The position numbers and the translations under genes were made by a program. This document shows, piece by piece, positions 43,880 through 52,467 of a stretch of DNA of 64,000 nt. The stretch comes from Bog-1198 sp963727045 (lineage in GTDB: Bacteria; Pseudomonadota; Gammaproteobacteria; Steroidobacterales; Steroidobacteraceae). Each line of letters opens with the position of its first letter. The first letter of the stretch is position 1. The notes under the pieces were generated by a model. It saw nothing but the letters and a program-made list of their open reading frames with translations, ran no database searches and was not told where the DNA came from. The stretch spans positions 868,001 through 932,000 of the forward strand of contig CAVSES010000002.1 of assembly GCA_963727045.1 (NCBI GenBank). The letters are read 5' to 3'.

Positions 43880-44551
43880 TTAGTGAATGGGCTCAATCAA
43901 ACCCGCATCGTCGGGCGCGTTGGAGTTGATGCGCGGACTCACGGGATGCGCCTGCATCCACGCGGGGTTGTAAGGCCGGAGCGCCGCTTTGGCCTGGACC
44001 GGCGTTCCGCGCAGCCAGGTGTCATAGTCCCGGCGACGCAGGATGGCGGGCATCCGTCCGTCAGAATTGGCAATATCGGCCAGGAGCGCATTCGCCGGCA
44101 CGCGAATGATCGAGCAACTCTCGATCACATCGTCATCTTCGCTGACGGAGCGGTCCCATACGGCGGCCAGACCAAACACACTGCGGTTGATGAGACGAAC
44201 GAAGTAGGGCTGGCGGTAATTCGCGCGGGTGAGCTGCCACGCGTAGAAACCCGAGACCGGCAGGATGCAGCGCTGACTGCTGAGCCAGGGCATCCGGTAG
44301 ACGTTCGAATCCTCCAGATGATCCATGTCGGTGGAGGCCGTGGAATCCGCCGTCGGCTTGCCTTCTGCCCACGAAGGAATCAACCCCCAGCGCATCATCA
44401 TGCCCTCGGTTTGCCCCTCGTGCACGCGGATGGCGGGCACGTACTGCTGCGCCGCGACGTTGAATTTCGCCGTGAATTTCCACCAGGCCAGCGCCGGCAG
44501 GAACTCGCGTTCCGCGGCCACCTGGTCCGGTAGGACGTAACGATCGCACAT
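43880..44551 (-). CDS. SRAP-domain protein (YedK/HMCES family), divergent active site
   Basis: A 223-residue SOS-response-associated peptidase-family protein. YedK-type proteins use Cys2 to form a covalent link with abasic sites in single-stranded DNA. Here Cys2 is present (MCDRYVLPD), but the glutamate of GFYEW is Ala104 (SGFYAWQ), the histidine of HxRMP is replaced (ANSDGRMPAIL) and the catalytic asparagine region reads ADSTASTDM. The remaining scaffold (MMMRWGLIPSWA, QRCILPVSGF) is clear. ATG 44551 is fixed by the need for Cys2; the longer open frame is spurious. The protein may be a binding-only or altered-chemistry paralogue. Confidence 0.88.
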   Translation of the reverse strand: MCDRYVLPDQVAAEREFLPALAWWKFTAKFNVAAQQYVPAIRVHEGQTEGMMMRWGLIPSWAEGKPTADSTASTDMDHLEDSNVYRMPWLSSQRCILPVSGFYAWQLTRANYRQPYFVRLINRSVFGLAAVWDRSVSEDDDVIESCSIIRVPANALLADIANSDGRMPAILRRRDYDTWLRGTPVQAKAALRPYNPAWMQAHPVSPRINSNAPDDAGLIEPIH

Positions 44552-44631
44552 AATGGCGAGATTACCGGCTCCGGCTTCCCGAAGCTGTGACCGATCCTTG
44601 GTCTTGGCAAATCGGCCGACGCCGGGGGCCG

Positions 44632-45429
44632 TTACGCGGCCGGCCCCAGGGGGACCCGCCGGGTGAGGAACGACCGCTCGGCTTCCTTGAGCGCCTGGGT
44701 GATGCGTTGCGCCCACTCGGTCTGCCCGGCCTCGTCGGCGACGAGATCCTGCCGGATTTCAATTTCCACGTGGGGAATTCCGCGCGCCTCGCCATGGCGC
44801 GGAATGGTGTAGTCAGTCTCGTCGCTGACGAAATAAGGTTCATTGTCCGCGATCGACAACGTGGCGCCCCGCCGCAGCATGTCGAGCATCAGGCCGGCGA
44901 AGCGGCGGTCGCGGTTGTAGAGCACCGCCGCGTGCATCTTGCGCCGCACGCCGTGGTAGACGTCGGTCATGGTGTGCTGCGCCACGAGGATGGTGGTCCG
45001 GTTCGCGGCTGCCCTTTCATCCAGCAACGCGCTGATCTCATTGTGATAGGGATCGAAGATTTCGGCGCGCCGCGCCGCGGATTCCTCGTCACTCAAGCCG
45101 AGGTTGCCGGGAATCTCGACCGATTCGCTCAACCGCGGGATCGACGATGCCACCTTGGGATCGCGGTTGCAGTCGATGACCAGGCGCGAATAGTTTTGCG
45201 CCACCAGCGGCGCATCGAGCGCCGCCGCCACTTGACGCGCCACCCCCAGGGCGCCGATGTCCCAGGCGATATGCCGCTGCAATTCGGACGCCGCCAGTCC
45301 GAGGTCATTCAACCGCCGTGGGATGCGGCCGCCCGCGTGATCGCACACGATGACGAAATTCGACAGCCCACGCCGCCCCACTTCGAGGACGGGTGACGGC
45401 TCGTCGGCATCGAGCAGCGCAAGGCCCAT
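44632..45429 (-). CDS. N-formylglutamate amidohydrolase family protein
   Basis: A 265-residue PF05013-type zinc hydrolase. Characteristic segments are FVIVCDHAGGRIPRRL, IAWDIGALGVARQVA, QNYSRLVIDCNRDPKV and VAQHTMTDVYHGVRRK. True HutG enzymes of this family release formate from N-formylglutamate in histidine degradation, but no other hut genes are here. The start directly follows the gamma-glutamyltransferase stop with no gap, so a role in gamma-glutamyl or N-acyl amino acid hydrolysis is an alternative inference. The stop lies 80 bases upstream of the SRAP gene start. Confidence 0.9.
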   Translation of the reverse strand: MGLALLDADEPSPVLEVGRRGLSNFVIVCDHAGGRIPRRLNDLGLAASELQRHIAWDIGALGVARQVAAALDAPLVAQNYSRLVIDCNRDPKVASSIPRLSESVEIPGNLGLSDEESAARRAEIFDPYHNEISALLDERAAANRTTILVAQHTMTDVYHGVRRKMHAAVLYNRDRRFAGLMLDMLRRGATLSIADNEPYFVSDETDYTIPRHGEARGIPHVEIEIRQDLVADEAGQTEWAQRITQALKEAERSFLTRRVPLGPAA

Positions 45430-47307
45430 TCACCAGCCCACGGCTTCGCCGTCCTTTCGAAAGTCCGATCCGGCGCGGTAATACCCGTTGACACGTTTCG
45501 GCGAACCCGGCGCGGCGGCACCCCCGGACTTCGACTCGGCGAGGAACATGATCGCTTGCACGCCCCCCATGTCTTCCCCGCTCACCGATTTCACCGTGTG
45601 GCCCATGGCGGCAAGCTGCGGCCCCACCAAATCATACAGGGGCGTCTCGAGGCTCAAGACGTTCGGAATTTGCGCGTGCCTGAACCGCGCCATGTCCGCC
45701 GCGGCCTGCATGTTGGCGCCGAGATCCAGAACATTGACCAGGAGCTGCGCGTGGCCTTGCGCCTGCATGTCGCCGCCCATGAGCGTGACGGTCATCATCG
45801 GCTCTCCGTTTCGCATCGCGAATCCCGCCGACAGGGTGTTGAACGGCCGCTTGTGCGGCTCGAGCACGTTGGGGCTTTTCGGATCGAGGGTGAACAGAGC
45901 GCCGCGATTGTGCAGGATGAATCCATAACCCGGTACGGTAATGCCGGAGCCGAACGCGGAGAAGTTGCTGTTCACCCACGAGACCATGTTCCCTTCGTCG
46001 TCCGCCGCGGAGAGAACGATCGTGTCGCCGGGGAGTGCAAAATTTCCTTCCGGACCCGGCGTGGATGCATGCCGCGGATCGACCTTGCCGCACAGCGATG
46101 CCGCGTGCGCTTCGGATAGAAGCTCGGCGAGCGGCACTTTCGCGCGATCCGGATCGGCGTTGTAGCGGTACAGATCGGCGTAGGCCAGCTTCTTCGCCTC
46201 GACCAACAAGTGCCAGTACCGGGGATCAGTGGGTCCGAGCGAGGCGAGCGTCGCACCCGCAGCCCACCGCGGCATGCAGGCCTCGAGAATATTGAGAATT
46301 TCATTGGCCGCCCACGCCTGCGACGGCGGCGGCAACTCGAAAATATCGAAGCCATGATACCGGGTGTGTGCGGGCTCGACCCACTCGCCCCGGTACTCCG
46401 CGAGATCCTGAAGCGTCATGGTGCCGCCGAGCGCCCGGGACTTGGCGACGATGGCCTCGGCAACCTCACCGCGGTAGAAGCCGTCGCCGCCCTTCGCCTG
46501 CAGCAGTCGAAGGGTGCGCGCGAGATCGGGATTCTTGAAGATTTGCCCGGGCAGCGGCGGCCGGCCGCCCAAGTACCAGGCCTTGATGGAATCAGGGTCG
46601 GGTGCCGTGCAGCAGTTCCGCAACGGGAGTGCGTTCGGCATTTGCCAATCGTGAGCGATGCGCTCGGACACCGGAAAGCCGTTCTCGGCGTACTGCGCCG
46701 CCGGCTCGAGGACTTCCTTGAAGGTGAGCTTGCCGAAGCGTTTGAGCACGGCCTCCCAGCCCCATGCGGCGCCGGGCACGGTGACCGGCAGGATCCCGTA
46801 CGGCGGCATTCCCGAAGTCGGTCCCCAATTCCTCGGATTCCACCGGTAGCCGAGTTCATTGAAGCGCGCGACGGTCGCCCCGGAAGGCGCCGTTCCGCTC
46901 GCGTTCAGTACGTAGACCTTCCTGTCCCTGGCGAGGTAGATGACGGCAAAGACATCGCCGCCCATCCCCACCATCATGGGTTCCGTCACATTGAGCACCG
47001 CCGCGGTCGCCACGGCGGCATCGATGGCATTGCCGCCCCGCAAGAGAATCTGCAGGCCGGCCTGCGCCGCGAGTGGCTGACTGGTCACCACCATCCCGTG
47101 CTGGGCCATGACCTCAGAGCGGCTTTGCGCCGGCCACCCTTCGGAGCGGGCCCCACGAACGGCGCCGCAATAGGCGGGCTGCGGCGCGGACCCGCAAAAG
47201 GTGCCGTTGAACGCCGTTTCTGCGCAGGCGCCGCCCGCGCCGAGGACGGCCGCCAAGGAGAGCGCGGCGGCTTGCAGGTTGGATTTGTTCACCCTCGATG
47301 GCGCCAT
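45430..47307 (-). CDS. Gamma-glutamyltransferase family protein
   Basis: A 625-residue Ntn hydrolase precursor that removes gamma-glutamyl groups from glutathione and related compounds in the periplasm. A signal peptide (to about residue 29) precedes the large subunit, with GMVVTSQPLAAQAGLQILLR and GGNAIDAAVATAAVLNVTEP. The self-cleavage and catalytic threonine is in PGDTIVLSAADDEGNMVS, after which the small subunit carries NSNFSAFGSG and MGGDMQAQGHAQLLVNVLD. The length is typical. It is coupled to the N-formylglutamate amidohydrolase gene (adjacent stop and start) and follows the GST gene by 4 bases. Confidence 0.92.
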   Translation of the reverse strand: MAPSRVNKSNLQAAALSLAAVLGAGGACAETAFNGTFCGSAPQPAYCGAVRGARSEGWPAQSRSEVMAQHGMVVTSQPLAAQAGLQILLRGGNAIDAAVATAAVLNVTEPMMVGMGGDVFAVIYLARDRKVYVLNASGTAPSGATVARFNELGYRWNPRNWGPTSGMPPYGILPVTVPGAAWGWEAVLKRFGKLTFKEVLEPAAQYAENGFPVSERIAHDWQMPNALPLRNCCTAPDPDSIKAWYLGGRPPLPGQIFKNPDLARTLRLLQAKGGDGFYRGEVAEAIVAKSRALGGTMTLQDLAEYRGEWVEPAHTRYHGFDIFELPPPSQAWAANEILNILEACMPRWAAGATLASLGPTDPRYWHLLVEAKKLAYADLYRYNADPDRAKVPLAELLSEAHAASLCGKVDPRHASTPGPEGNFALPGDTIVLSAADDEGNMVSWVNSNFSAFGSGITVPGYGFILHNRGALFTLDPKSPNVLEPHKRPFNTLSAGFAMRNGEPMMTVTLMGGDMQAQGHAQLLVNVLDLGANMQAAADMARFRHAQIPNVLSLETPLYDLVGPQLAAMGHTVKSVSGEDMGGVQAIMFLAESKSGGAAAPGSPKRVNGYYRAGSDFRKDGEAVGW

Positions 47308-47311
47308 TCGC

Positions 47312-47995
47312 TCACGTGGCCCGCAGATCTTCCAGTACCGTGCCGAGGCGGTTCACCTCCTCTTCGTGCGGCCGATCGCGCAGCGTTTCCTTGAGCGCAT
47401 CGGCATACCAATCGCGGAGCGCCCGCATCGCCAACAATCGATCGGCGTAGGACGCGGCGGGGGTATCCAGTTTGAGGTCATAGGTCTGAATCCTGAATGC
47501 AACGGGCGCGTAGAACGCGTCGACCGCGGTGAACGAGCCGCCCGCGAGGAAAGGACCCCCGAAGCGACGCAGACCATCGCTCCACAGCGTGCCGAGCCGC
47601 GCGATGTCGCGCCCGAGCGGCACCGGAAATTCATGGAGCCGGATCCGTTGGCCGCAGCTCATCGAACAGCGGCCGCGCAATTCGCTGAATCCCGAATGCA
47701 TCTCCGCGGCGGCGCTTCGTGCCCAGGCTCGTGCACGGGCATCCGTCGGCCAAACGCCCTCATGCCGTTCCGCGACGTACTCCACGATCGCGAGGGAATC
47801 CCACACCACGATGTCGCCGTCGATGAGGCAGGGCACCCGCCCGCTCGGCGAGATCTTGCGGAAGCTTTGCCAGCTCGCTTCCTCTCCGAAGGGGACCAGG
47901 TGTTCCCGGAACGCGATCTTGAGTTCGCGCATCAATACCCATGGCCGTACCGACCATGACGAGTAGTTCTTGTTCGCTATGTATAAATCGTACAT
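47312..47995 (-). CDS. Glutathione S-transferase family protein
   Basis: A 227-residue cytoplasmic GST. The N-terminal thioredoxin-like domain reads YDLYIANKNYSSWSVRPWVL with the likely catalytic Ser in NYSSWS, cis-proline in GRVPCLIDGDI and the glutathione-binding ESA position as WDSLAIVEYVAER. The C-terminal helical domain holds FTAVDAFYAPVAFR. The Met at 47995 begins the family homology; a start seven codons earlier lacks it. Immediate linkage to gamma-glutamyltransferase (4 bases) suggests a glutathione-conjugate processing operon. Confidence 0.91.
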   Translation of the reverse strand: MYDLYIANKNYSSWSVRPWVLMRELKIAFREHLVPFGEEASWQSFRKISPSGRVPCLIDGDIVVWDSLAIVEYVAERHEGVWPTDARARAWARSAAAEMHSGFSELRGRCSMSCGQRIRLHEFPVPLGRDIARLGTLWSDGLRRFGGPFLAGGSFTAVDAFYAPVAFRIQTYDLKLDTPAASYADRLLAMRALRDWYADALKETLRDRPHEEEVNRLGTVLEDLRAT

Positions 47996-48081
47996 CGGTT
48001 TCCGCCCACCCCGCACCGACCCTTGCCGGCCCGCCCGTCAATTGCCCGCCGCCGAGACGCAAAGATACCCCGCCACGGGCG

Positions 48082-48855
48082 TCAGTGCGCAGGCATCTCC
48101 GCTCCTTGCATCCACCGCATGGAGCCTGGCGTCGTCAGCATCTCGCCGGTTTCCAGCAGCGTCTTGAGTCCGGAGAGGATCATCGGCCAGCCGCCGTAGA
48201 GTTGGGAGTTCGCATCTTCACGCAGCTGATCGTGCGTGACCTTAAGCAGGCAGGAATCGCCGATGGCCTCGATTTCCCACGTTACCCGCGACGTCCCCTC
48301 GCTCTTTACATCCTCGCCCCACAGCGCACGGAAGCTCTGCACCAGCCGCCACGGCGGATCGACTTCCAAATTCTCTCCTTCGAAGATGGCCGTTCCGCCG
48401 CCGACGCCCCGGTAGTTCGAGGACGGCGTCCAGTCTGAACTCACGATCGCACCGAATGTGTACTTGCGCCTCATGTCGGTGTCGGTGATCGCCTGCCAGA
48501 GCCGCGCGGGCGTCGTCTTGATGTAGATTTCGAATACTTTCTTCATCGTCCTGTCCTCCAGTCTGTGTTTGAGATCGCTCAAGGCCGCAACCCACGGTGC
48601 GGTGAACTTGTTGACCCAGCGATCGTGGATGAGCCGGATTGGAACGACGTTCAGGAAGTGCAGCTTCTGCCGCCCCTGCCGCCGCGTCACGACAAGACCC
48701 GCTTCTTCCAAGAGCTTCAAATGCTTCATGACCCCGAAGCGGGTCATCGGCAGACGCTTTTCCAAGGCGCTTAAGGTTTGTCCGTCCGCCTCGAATAATT
48801 GATCGAGGAGCTGTCGTCGCGTCGGATCTGCCAGTGCTTTGAAAACATCGTCCAT
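48082..48855 (-). CDS. ArsR-type HTH fused to AHSA1/SRPBCC domain regulator
   Basis: A 257-residue two-domain protein. Residues 1-95 form a winged-helix ArsR-like DNA-binding domain (MDDVFKALADPTRRQLLDQL; RFGVMKHLKLLEEAGLVVTR). Residues about 105-250 form an AHSA1/START-like ligand-binding domain (FEIYIKTTPARLWQAITDTD; YRGVGGGTAIFEGENLEVDP). Separate ArsR and AHSA1 genes are common neighbours; here they are one gene, so ligand sensing and DNA binding are in one chain. No metal-binding cysteines are seen in the HTH domain. ATG 48855 is chosen. A perfect inverted repeat lies just upstream of it. Confidence 0.9.
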   Translation of the reverse strand: MDDVFKALADPTRRQLLDQLFEADGQTLSALEKRLPMTRFGVMKHLKLLEEAGLVVTRRQGRQKLHFLNVVPIRLIHDRWVNKFTAPWVAALSDLKHRLEDRTMKKVFEIYIKTTPARLWQAITDTDMRRKYTFGAIVSSDWTPSSNYRGVGGGTAIFEGENLEVDPPWRLVQSFRALWGEDVKSEGTSRVTWEIEAIGDSCLLKVTHDQLREDANSQLYGGWPMILSGLKTLLETGEMLTTPGSMRWMQGAEMPAH

Positions 48856-48869
48856 GAGCCAGACGATAC

Positions 48870-48885
48870 GTGACCATTTAGTCAC
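48870..48885. promoter_or_regulatory. Inverted repeat GTGAC-N6-GTCAC, candidate operator
   Basis: A perfect pair of 5-base arms (gtgac at 48870-48874 and gtcac at 48881-48885, spaced by catttа-like sequence catta in six bases) lies 15 bases upstream of the ArsR-AHSA1 start and just before the qhpE stop at 48889. Its size and place suit autoregulation by the winged-helix dimer. Only the sequence symmetry supports it; no second copy was identified by eye. Confidence 0.35.
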
Positions 48886-48888
48886 CTG

Positions 48889-49626
48889 TCAATCCGATTC
48901 CAGCCCATCCCCGGGCGGGTGCGGGGCTGCCGGCACGGACCCGCGGCTCTCGGGCCCCAGAAAGCGGGCGCTTGCCGCCAATGCCGCGGCCATTGCGGCC
49001 GCGCTCTCGTGCTTCGGCCCGCGGATGATGGCGCGGGTGACGTGTGCCGCGCCCACGCTTGCGCCGCCGCTGATGCCGACGCTCGCCCCACGCATGCCGC
49101 TCAGGGCGCCGCTCGAGTCGCCGGCCGACGCAAACCGCGGGCATCCGCCGAAGAGCCACGGATGCAGGCAGGACACCTCGCCGGGTGCGCAGCGCGCATC
49201 GCCCGTGGCGCGAATCACGCTCGCGTAACCGGCGGGATACACCGGCGCCCCGCGCGCCGGCGACGAAGCAACAACGATGCAGCCGGCCGCGACGGCGCGC
49301 GCGATGGCGGCGGCGAGTACGCCGCGGTCGGCCTTAAGCCCCAGGCTCATGTGGATGAGTTCCGCGTGTCCTGCGGCAGCCCAATCGACGGCGGCCGCCA
49401 ATGCCGCCGCGCTCGCGGCTCGCTCGTCCAGGAACACCTGCGCCAGCTTGAGTTCGACCGCCTGATCGCCGCCGGTGAATAATTGGGCGATGCGCGAACC
49501 ATGGCCGCTGGGATCAACCGCGACCTCGCGGCGTTCGACGTGCTGCCCGTCGCTCACGAAGGCGGCGGCGTCCCTCGCGCCCGGCCAATGGCCGCAGCTG
49601 TCGATGAGCGTCACACGCCAGCCCAT
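48889..49626 (-). CDS. qhpE: Subtilisin-like maturation protease QhpE
   Basis: A 245-residue S8-type serine protease. In the quinohemoprotein amine dehydrogenase system QhpE cuts the 28-residue leader from the gamma subunit. The triad is Asp9 (TLIDSCGH), His42 (DPSGHGSRIAQ) and Ser190 (SGGASVGAAHVTRA). The short length without signal peptide or prodomain fits an intracellular processing enzyme. A second GASVG motif at 180-184 next to the real one looks like a local duplication. The ATG at 49626 directly follows the qhpF stop, placing it last in the qhp operon. Confidence 0.88.
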   Translation of the reverse strand: MGWRVTLIDSCGHWPGARDAAAFVSDGQHVERREVAVDPSGHGSRIAQLFTGGDQAVELKLAQVFLDERAASAAALAAAVDWAAAGHAELIHMSLGLKADRGVLAAAIARAVAAGCIVVASSPARGAPVYPAGYASVIRATGDARCAPGEVSCLHPWLFGGCPRFASAGDSSGALSGMRGASVGISGGASVGAAHVTRAIIRGPKHESAAAMAAALAASARFLGPESRGSVPAAPHPPGDGLESD

Positions 49627-51318
49627 TCAGCCCGCCAGAAGCGCCGGACGCAGTCGGCCGGCCTCCAATTGCCAGCAAAGGTCCGTTCCCTCGATGCCGC
49701 CGGCGCGATGCGTGATCACGAGCCTCGTCCGATCGGCGAACGCCGAGTCGAGCGAGCGATGCACGGCGCGGGCGGCATCCGCATCGAGGCCGCTCGTGGC
49801 CTCATCGAGGATGACGATCAGCGGCCGCGCCAGGACCGCACGCGCGATGGCAATCCGCTGCCGCTGACCGGTGGACAACCCCGAGCCGCCTTCGCCGACC
49901 TGCGAGGCGTAGCCCTCCGGCAGCGTGCCGGCGAACTCGTCGACCAAGGCCCTGCGCGCCGCATCGATCGCGCCGGCCTCGTCGACCTCAGGGTTTCCGT
50001 AGCGCAGATTGTCGAGAATCGATCCCCGGAAGAGCACGGGCGAATGTTCGACAACCACGATGCGCCGGCGCAGATCGGCCAGCTTGTATTCCTGCAGCGG
50101 CCGACCGTCGAGGAGGATCTGTCCTGAATCCGGGTCGACGAAGCGCCGCAAAAGATCCGCCAACGTCGACTTGCCCGCACCCGATGCGCCGCGCAACACC
50201 ACCTTGCTGCCCGCCGGGATGTCCACAGTGATCGAATCGAGCACCGGCCTTGCCTCGACGCTCGAGCTCACGCTGACGGACTCGAAGCGAAGGGCGCCGC
50301 GCGCGCCTTCGGAGACCGCGATTGCCTGCGCGTGCTCCGCCACGCACGGCAGGTCGAGCAGTTCCTGCACGCGCGCGAGGCTCACGCGCGCGCGCTGGTA
50401 TCCGGTGTAGAGCGCGGCAATGGAGGCCGCGGAGCCCGAACTGCGGCCAAGATACGCCACGAACGCGACCAGGGTGCCGACGCTCAGGCGCCCCTGCAGC
50501 ACGTACCAGCCGCCCAGCACGAAGGTCGCGGCCGTGGCGAGATGGCCCAGGAAACCCGCGAAGGATCCTGTCGCATACGTGACGAGCTGCTGGCGCAGAA
50601 CACGGCCGAGGTAGCCGTCCCCCAGCGACTCGAGGCGCCGACCCTCCAGCTCCTCGGCCGCCGCGGCCTGCACATGGCGCGCCCCGGATAGCGTCTCGAC
50701 CAGAAACGAGGTCAGCCGGCCGGCCGCTTCGCGCAGTTCGCGGGTGCTCGCCTCGATGCGCGGCCGGGCATATTGACGCACCAGAAGCTGCAGCGGCAGG
50801 AGCGCGGCGACCAGCAGCGTCAAGCGCCATGAAAGCCCCAGCATGACCGCGCCCACCGCGAGCAGGGTGAGTACGCTGCCGATGAACGCCGCCGCCGCGT
50901 CGGTGCCGAAGCGCTGCACCTCGGCGATGTCGCCATCGAGGCGGCTCACGAGATCGCCGACCGGAACCCGCGACAGACGCCTCGGCGACACCTTGAGCAG
51001 GTGCGCATACACCGCGCCGCGCAACGAAAACAGCGCGCGCCCCGACGCGCGCACGTAGATGACGCGATGGATCCCGCCCAGCACGAAACCGGCCCCGGCG
51101 ACCCCCAGCATGCCGAGGCACGCGCCGGCCAGACGGGAAAACTGACGGCCGATGAGACCCTGATCGATGACGACGCGTGTCAGAAGAGGCTGGGCTGCCG
51201 ACAGCGCGGCGATCAGAAGCGCGAGCAGCAGCGCGAACATGAGTACGCCGAGCTGTGGCTTGAGGTGCGGCCACAGCAGCTGGCGGATGCCGTGAGGCTT
51301 ATTTGCCGCGGATGACAC
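49627..51318 (-). CDS. qhpF: ABC exporter QhpF, fused membrane and ATPase domains
   Basis: A 563-residue half-transporter with six helices (about residues 20-300) and an ATPase domain. Walker A is RGASGAGKSTL, the signature reads LSTGQRQRIAIARA in place of LSGGQ, Walker B is LIVILDEATSGLD and the switch histidine is in VITHRAGG. In the qhp system QhpF is required for passing the modified gamma subunit to the periplasm. GTG 51318 is the assigned start and overlaps the qhpB end by 20 bases. It is followed without a gap by the protease gene. Confidence 0.9.
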   Translation of the reverse strand: MSSAANKPHGIRQLLWPHLKPQLGVLMFALLLALLIAALSAAQPLLTRVVIDQGLIGRQFSRLAGACLGMLGVAGAGFVLGGIHRVIYVRASGRALFSLRGAVYAHLLKVSPRRLSRVPVGDLVSRLDGDIAEVQRFGTDAAAAFIGSVLTLLAVGAVMLGLSWRLTLLVAALLPLQLLVRQYARPRIEASTRELREAAGRLTSFLVETLSGARHVQAAAAEELEGRRLESLGDGYLGRVLRQQLVTYATGSFAGFLGHLATAATFVLGGWYVLQGRLSVGTLVAFVAYLGRSSGSAASIAALYTGYQRARVSLARVQELLDLPCVAEHAQAIAVSEGARGALRFESVSVSSSVEARPVLDSITVDIPAGSKVVLRGASGAGKSTLADLLRRFVDPDSGQILLDGRPLQEYKLADLRRRIVVVEHSPVLFRGSILDNLRYGNPEVDEAGAIDAARRALVDEFAGTLPEGYASQVGEGGSGLSTGQRQRIAIARAVLARPLIVILDEATSGLDADAARAVHRSLDSAFADRTRLVITHRAGGIEGTDLCWQLEAGRLRPALLAG

Positions 51319-52453
51319 GCAGCGTCGACAGCGCCTGGTCGCTGCAGCCCGGCAACTTCAAGACCGCCTTCTTCTCGAGGCTCGCGGCATCGTAAAACCC
51401 GACGTCGCAATTCGTTCCACCGAGATAAATCTCGCGGCCGTCCGACGCGACATTCACCGCGTAGAAGGTGTGATCGAGCGACACCCGCTTCTCGAGCCGG
51501 TGACCCTCCACGTCGATGCTCGACAGCGTCGTGTAGACGCCGTACGCATGCTTCTTGTCGGGACTCAGCACGGTGGAGAAGATCAGAGCCGACAGCGGCT
51601 CGAAATCCGCGTAGGACAGATCTCCGGACTTGAGATTGAGCGACATCAGCGCCGTCGTCGGCACGCTGCCCTCGCCCTTCTTGATTTCCGAGTAGACGGG
51701 ACTCGTGAACACACCCGTGGGTTCCGTCACGGGCCAGAACGCGAGCAGGTCAGGCTGCGAATGATCGGCCAGCGCCCACTTCTGAATTCCGCGGGTCCCC
51801 AGGAGCCGGCCCGTCTTGGTGTCGTACTCGTATAGGTCGAAACCCACGGCATAGAAGCTGCGTCCATTCGGACGCGCCAGCAGCATGTGGATCCGGCGCG
51901 GCGCCGCGTAGCTTCGCACCGCTTTTGCATTGAGCCCCGCATCGGTGCGGAATACGGCGAAGCGCGGGTCCCGCACCACGTACTCGCTGGACTTGAGCTC
52001 GGTCGGCAGTTCGTACGCAATCAGCTCCCTGCCGTCGGGCGTGACCGCCATCGCGAAGAAATCCTTGACGCGCTCTTCCGGGCTGGACAGATCCGCCCGA
52101 AACACTTCGCGGCCGCTGGCAAGATCGACGCCGACGATCCGTTCCATGCGGTCGACCAGGAGGTACGCGGTGCGCTGATCGGGCGACAGCACCACCGTGA
52201 AGATCTGTCCGTTGGCGCCGGCCACATGATGCAGGGTGCGCACGCTGCGCGTCGCGGCATCGATGACGAAGAGCTCGTCGGGCTTCGCGGCCGTGACAAG
52301 CAGATCCGCCGCCGCGCCGGCCGCGTTTGCTGCTCCGCCCGCCTGTCCCGCGGCAGTCGCGTGCTCCACTGCGCCCGCGGCGCAGGTCAGGCCGATGGAC
52401 AATGCCATGACGGCGCGCGCCGTGCGGGAGCGAATCGAACGTACCAAGGACAT
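51299..52453 (-). CDS. qhpB: Quinohemoprotein amine dehydrogenase beta subunit QhpB
   Basis: A 384-residue periplasmic subunit with a signal peptide (RAVMALSIGLTCAAGAVEHA) and a seven-bladed beta propeller body of YVTN-type repeats. Blade-like segments are ADLLVTAAKPDELFVIDAAT, FTVVLSPDQRTAYLLVDR, FFAMAVTPDGRELIAY and FYAVNVASDGREIYLGG. In the known enzyme this subunit covers the quinone cofactor and helps shape the active site. ATG 52453 has AGGAG upstream. It begins 14 bases after qhpC and its last 20 bases overlap qhpF. Confidence 0.92.
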   Translation of the reverse strand: MSLVRSIRSRTARAVMALSIGLTCAAGAVEHATAAGQAGGAANAAGAAADLLVTAAKPDELFVIDAATRSVRTLHHVAGANGQIFTVVLSPDQRTAYLLVDRMERIVGVDLASGREVFRADLSSPEERVKDFFAMAVTPDGRELIAYELPTELKSSEYVVRDPRFAVFRTDAGLNAKAVRSYAAPRRIHMLLARPNGRSFYAVGFDLYEYDTKTGRLLGTRGIQKWALADHSQPDLLAFWPVTEPTGVFTSPVYSEIKKGEGSVPTTALMSLNLKSGDLSYADFEPLSALIFSTVLSPDKKHAYGVYTTLSSIDVEGHRLEKRVSLDHTFYAVNVASDGREIYLGGTNCDVGFYDAASLEKKAVLKLPGCSDQALSTLRVIRGK

Positions 52454-52467
52454 CGGGGCTCTCCTGC

